Of a stretch of 64,000 bases of DNA, positions 62,741-64,000 are shown piece after piece. The DNA is taken from NCBI GenBank assembly GCA_028279215.1, contig JANQOF010000026.1:1-64000 (forward strand), written 5' to 3'. This DNA is from Pirellulales bacterium (GTDB lineage: Bacteria > Planctomycetota > Planctomycetia > Pirellulales > Lacipirellulaceae). Position 1 is the stretch's first letter. Each line of letters opens with the position of its first letter. A program made the position numbers and the translations under genes. A model generated the notes under the pieces. That model was not told where the DNA came from and ran no database searches. It saw only the letters and a program-made list of their open reading frames with translations.

Positions 62741-63877
62741 TTAACCTCGTGTTACCGCGTCGCGAGCGCTGCGTACGAGTCGCTCTGCCTCCTGGGGCGA
62801 TTCGGCAACCACGGTCAGGTGACCCATCTTACGCCCTGGGCGGGCTGTGCGCTTGCCGTACAAGTGCAGATGGACCTGCGGGAAATCTCGCTTCAGCACG
62901 GCCCAATCGGGCTCGCCAGCCGCCCAACGATCGCCAAGCAGATTGGCCATTGCGGCCGGTTCGTGAGCGGTCATTTCTCCCAGTTCCATTCCAGCGACGG
63001 CCCTGGCCTGTTGAGCGAACTGGCTGGTGGTGCACGCTTCGATCGTAAGATGCCCCGAGTTGTGGGGGCGTGGGGCAATCTCGTTCACGAGTACGTCACC
63101 GGCAGAGGTTTCGAAGAACTCGACGCACGCGAGTCCCACCAAATCGAGTTCCACTGCAATCTTCCGAGCGGCTTCGTGCGACGCACGGGCGGTCGGTTCG
63201 CTTGAGCTCGCCGGATGGACGCTCACGTCGAGAACGTGATTGGCATGCGCGTTTTCGACCGGGCCAAACGTTTGCATGTTGCCATCCACATCGCGAGCAA
63301 CCAATACGGAGATCTCGCAGCGAAAATCGATGAACTTCTCGAGCACGCATTTGTGTCCACCCAAGTACCGCCACGCCCGCTCGGCGTCGTCGGCCGTTTC
63401 GACGATCGTCTGGCCTTTGCCATCGTATCCGAATTTGGTGGTCTTCAGCACGGCGGGCGCTTCGAGTTGGTCGATCGCTCGGTGAAGGTCGTCGAGCGAG
63501 CGGACATTGCGATAGGGCGTCGCAGGAATACCCGCTGCCACTAGGAAGCCCTTCTCGCGACTGCGATCCTGCACGGTGTATAGCACTTCGCCAGCCGGTC
63601 GTACGGGCACGTAGTGTGCCGCCGCCTCGGCCGCTGCCACCGGAACGTTTTCGAATTCCAAAGTGGCCGCGTCGATCGACTGAGCGAACTGTGCGATGGC
63701 CTGGAAGTCGTGGTAGTCGGCCACGGTGTGCCGATCGGCTAGTTGAGACGCCGGGCAGTCGGCCTCGGGGCAATACACATGCACCCGATAACCAAGCTGT
63801 TTGGCCGCGTTGGCGAACATTCGGCCCAACTGGCCGCCACCGAAAACTCCGAGCGTCGAATCGTGAGGAAGCGGCAT
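62741..63877 (-). CDS. purK: N5-carboxyaminoimidazole ribonucleotide synthase
   Basis: About 378 residues, ATP-grasp. Motifs are LGVFGGGQLGRMFANAA at the N-terminus, TLEFENVPV, KTTKFGYDGKGQTIV (glycine-rich ATP loop), CVEFFETSAGDVLVNEIAPR and HNSGHLTIEACTTSQFAQQ. It carboxylates AIR with ATP and bicarbonate in purine synthesis. The ATG at 63877 (MPLPHDSTL) is preferred over the frame from 63925. purE is often upstream and would lie beyond the window edge. Confidence 0.95.
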   Translation of the reverse strand: MPLPHDSTLGVFGGGQLGRMFANAAKQLGYRVHVYCPEADCPASQLADRHTVADYHDFQAIAQFAQSIDAATLEFENVPVAAAEAAAHYVPVRPAGEVLYTVQDRSREKGFLVAAGIPATPYRNVRSLDDLHRAIDQLEAPAVLKTTKFGYDGKGQTIVETADDAERAWRYLGGHKCVLEKFIDFRCEISVLVARDVDGNMQTFGPVENAHANHVLDVSVHPASSSEPTARASHEAARKIAVELDLVGLACVEFFETSAGDVLVNEIAPRPHNSGHLTIEACTTSQFAQQARAVAGMELGEMTAHEPAAMANLLGDRWAAGEPDWAVLKRDFPQVHLHLYGKRTARPGRKMGHLTVVAESPQEAERLVRSARDAVTRG

Positions 63878-64000
63878 TGGAAAGGGCGCGTATCGTGTGG
63901 CGAGTGGCAGGCGATGCCGACCCAACTTACCGCAATTGGCGAGCGTATTTCAACGTGGCGGTGCAACATTCCAGTCGATTCGCGACTCTCGCGCCCACGC

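Noticed and set aside
63926..64000. Possible 3' end of purE on the minus strand
   Set aside because: An open frame of about 24 codons enters from the window edge and stops at 63926, but it does not resemble a PurE C-terminus, so I do not call it.

Overview
The window is bacterial chromosome, about 58% GC by eye, with almost no plasmid, phage or island character. Gene content points to Planctomycetota, probably the Pirellulales side of the phylum. The evidence is a DUF1598-type secreted protein, a DUF1080 (3-keto-disaccharide hydrolase domain) protein, a pyruvate phosphate dikinase, a sigma factor with an unusual multi-HTH N-terminus, an exported protein that is nearly one third cysteine, and LptE/BamD-like envelope lipoproteins typical of a diderm. 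The assignment is inference from families; no 16S rRNA is present. No rRNA, tRNA or CRISPR array was found.

Layout. 0.1-9 kb: ppdK, a CPBP protease, a DUF2461 protein and a 1528-residue inverse-autotransporter-like adhesin made of about 42 NTA-type beta-helix repeats. 9.4-14 kb: a JmjC/cupin-like oxygenase, then the translation cluster rpsB-tsf-pyrH-frr, interrupted by a clear Rho-independent terminator between tsf and pyrH. 14-24 kb: a parvulin-type chaperone with two tandem modules, a divergent phosphoglycerate kinase, a phosphohexomutase divergent from apbE, small hypotheticals, a DinB-like protein, a DUF1598 protein and an aquaglyceroporin.

24-38.7 kb is one long minus-strand run, read from high to low coordinate: phoH, pgpH-type 7TM-HD protein, ybeY, a CorC/HlyC-type protein, DUF456, a BamD-like lipoprotein, lptE, folP, proA, fliM, purA, uppS, cdsA. 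It joins RNA quality control (PhoH/YbeY), envelope assembly (BamD-like, LptE, UppS, CdsA) and central metabolism (FolP, ProA, PurA), with one isolated flagellar switch gene (fliM). A REP-like GC-rich multi-hairpin sits inside it.

38.9-46.7 kb: GT87 glycosyltransferase, methyltransferase, a compact RAYT (Y1 transposase) element bounded by inverted REP hairpins, an SDR, a lipoprotein MsrB, a GYD protein, the cysteine-rich exported protein and an orphan Hpt. 46.8-53 kb: serS divergent from clpS, a secreted prolyl oligopeptidase and a triple-HTH sigma factor. 53-64 kb: a secreted hypothetical, DUF2237, Uma2, DUF1080, a protein carrying six SP[LI]E-x-LRQQ repeats, a large acyl-CoA dehydrogenase, an M29 aminopeptidase, and the minus-strand series purK, a glutathione peroxidase and a cysteine-free redoxin.

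No obvious defence or biosynthetic island is present. The strongest candidates for under-described biology are the triple-HTH sigma factor, the six-copy SPLEQLRQQ protein, the divergent PGK lacking a conserved substrate arginine, the cysteine-rich envelope protein, and the RAYT element with its nearby 19-bp palindrome.
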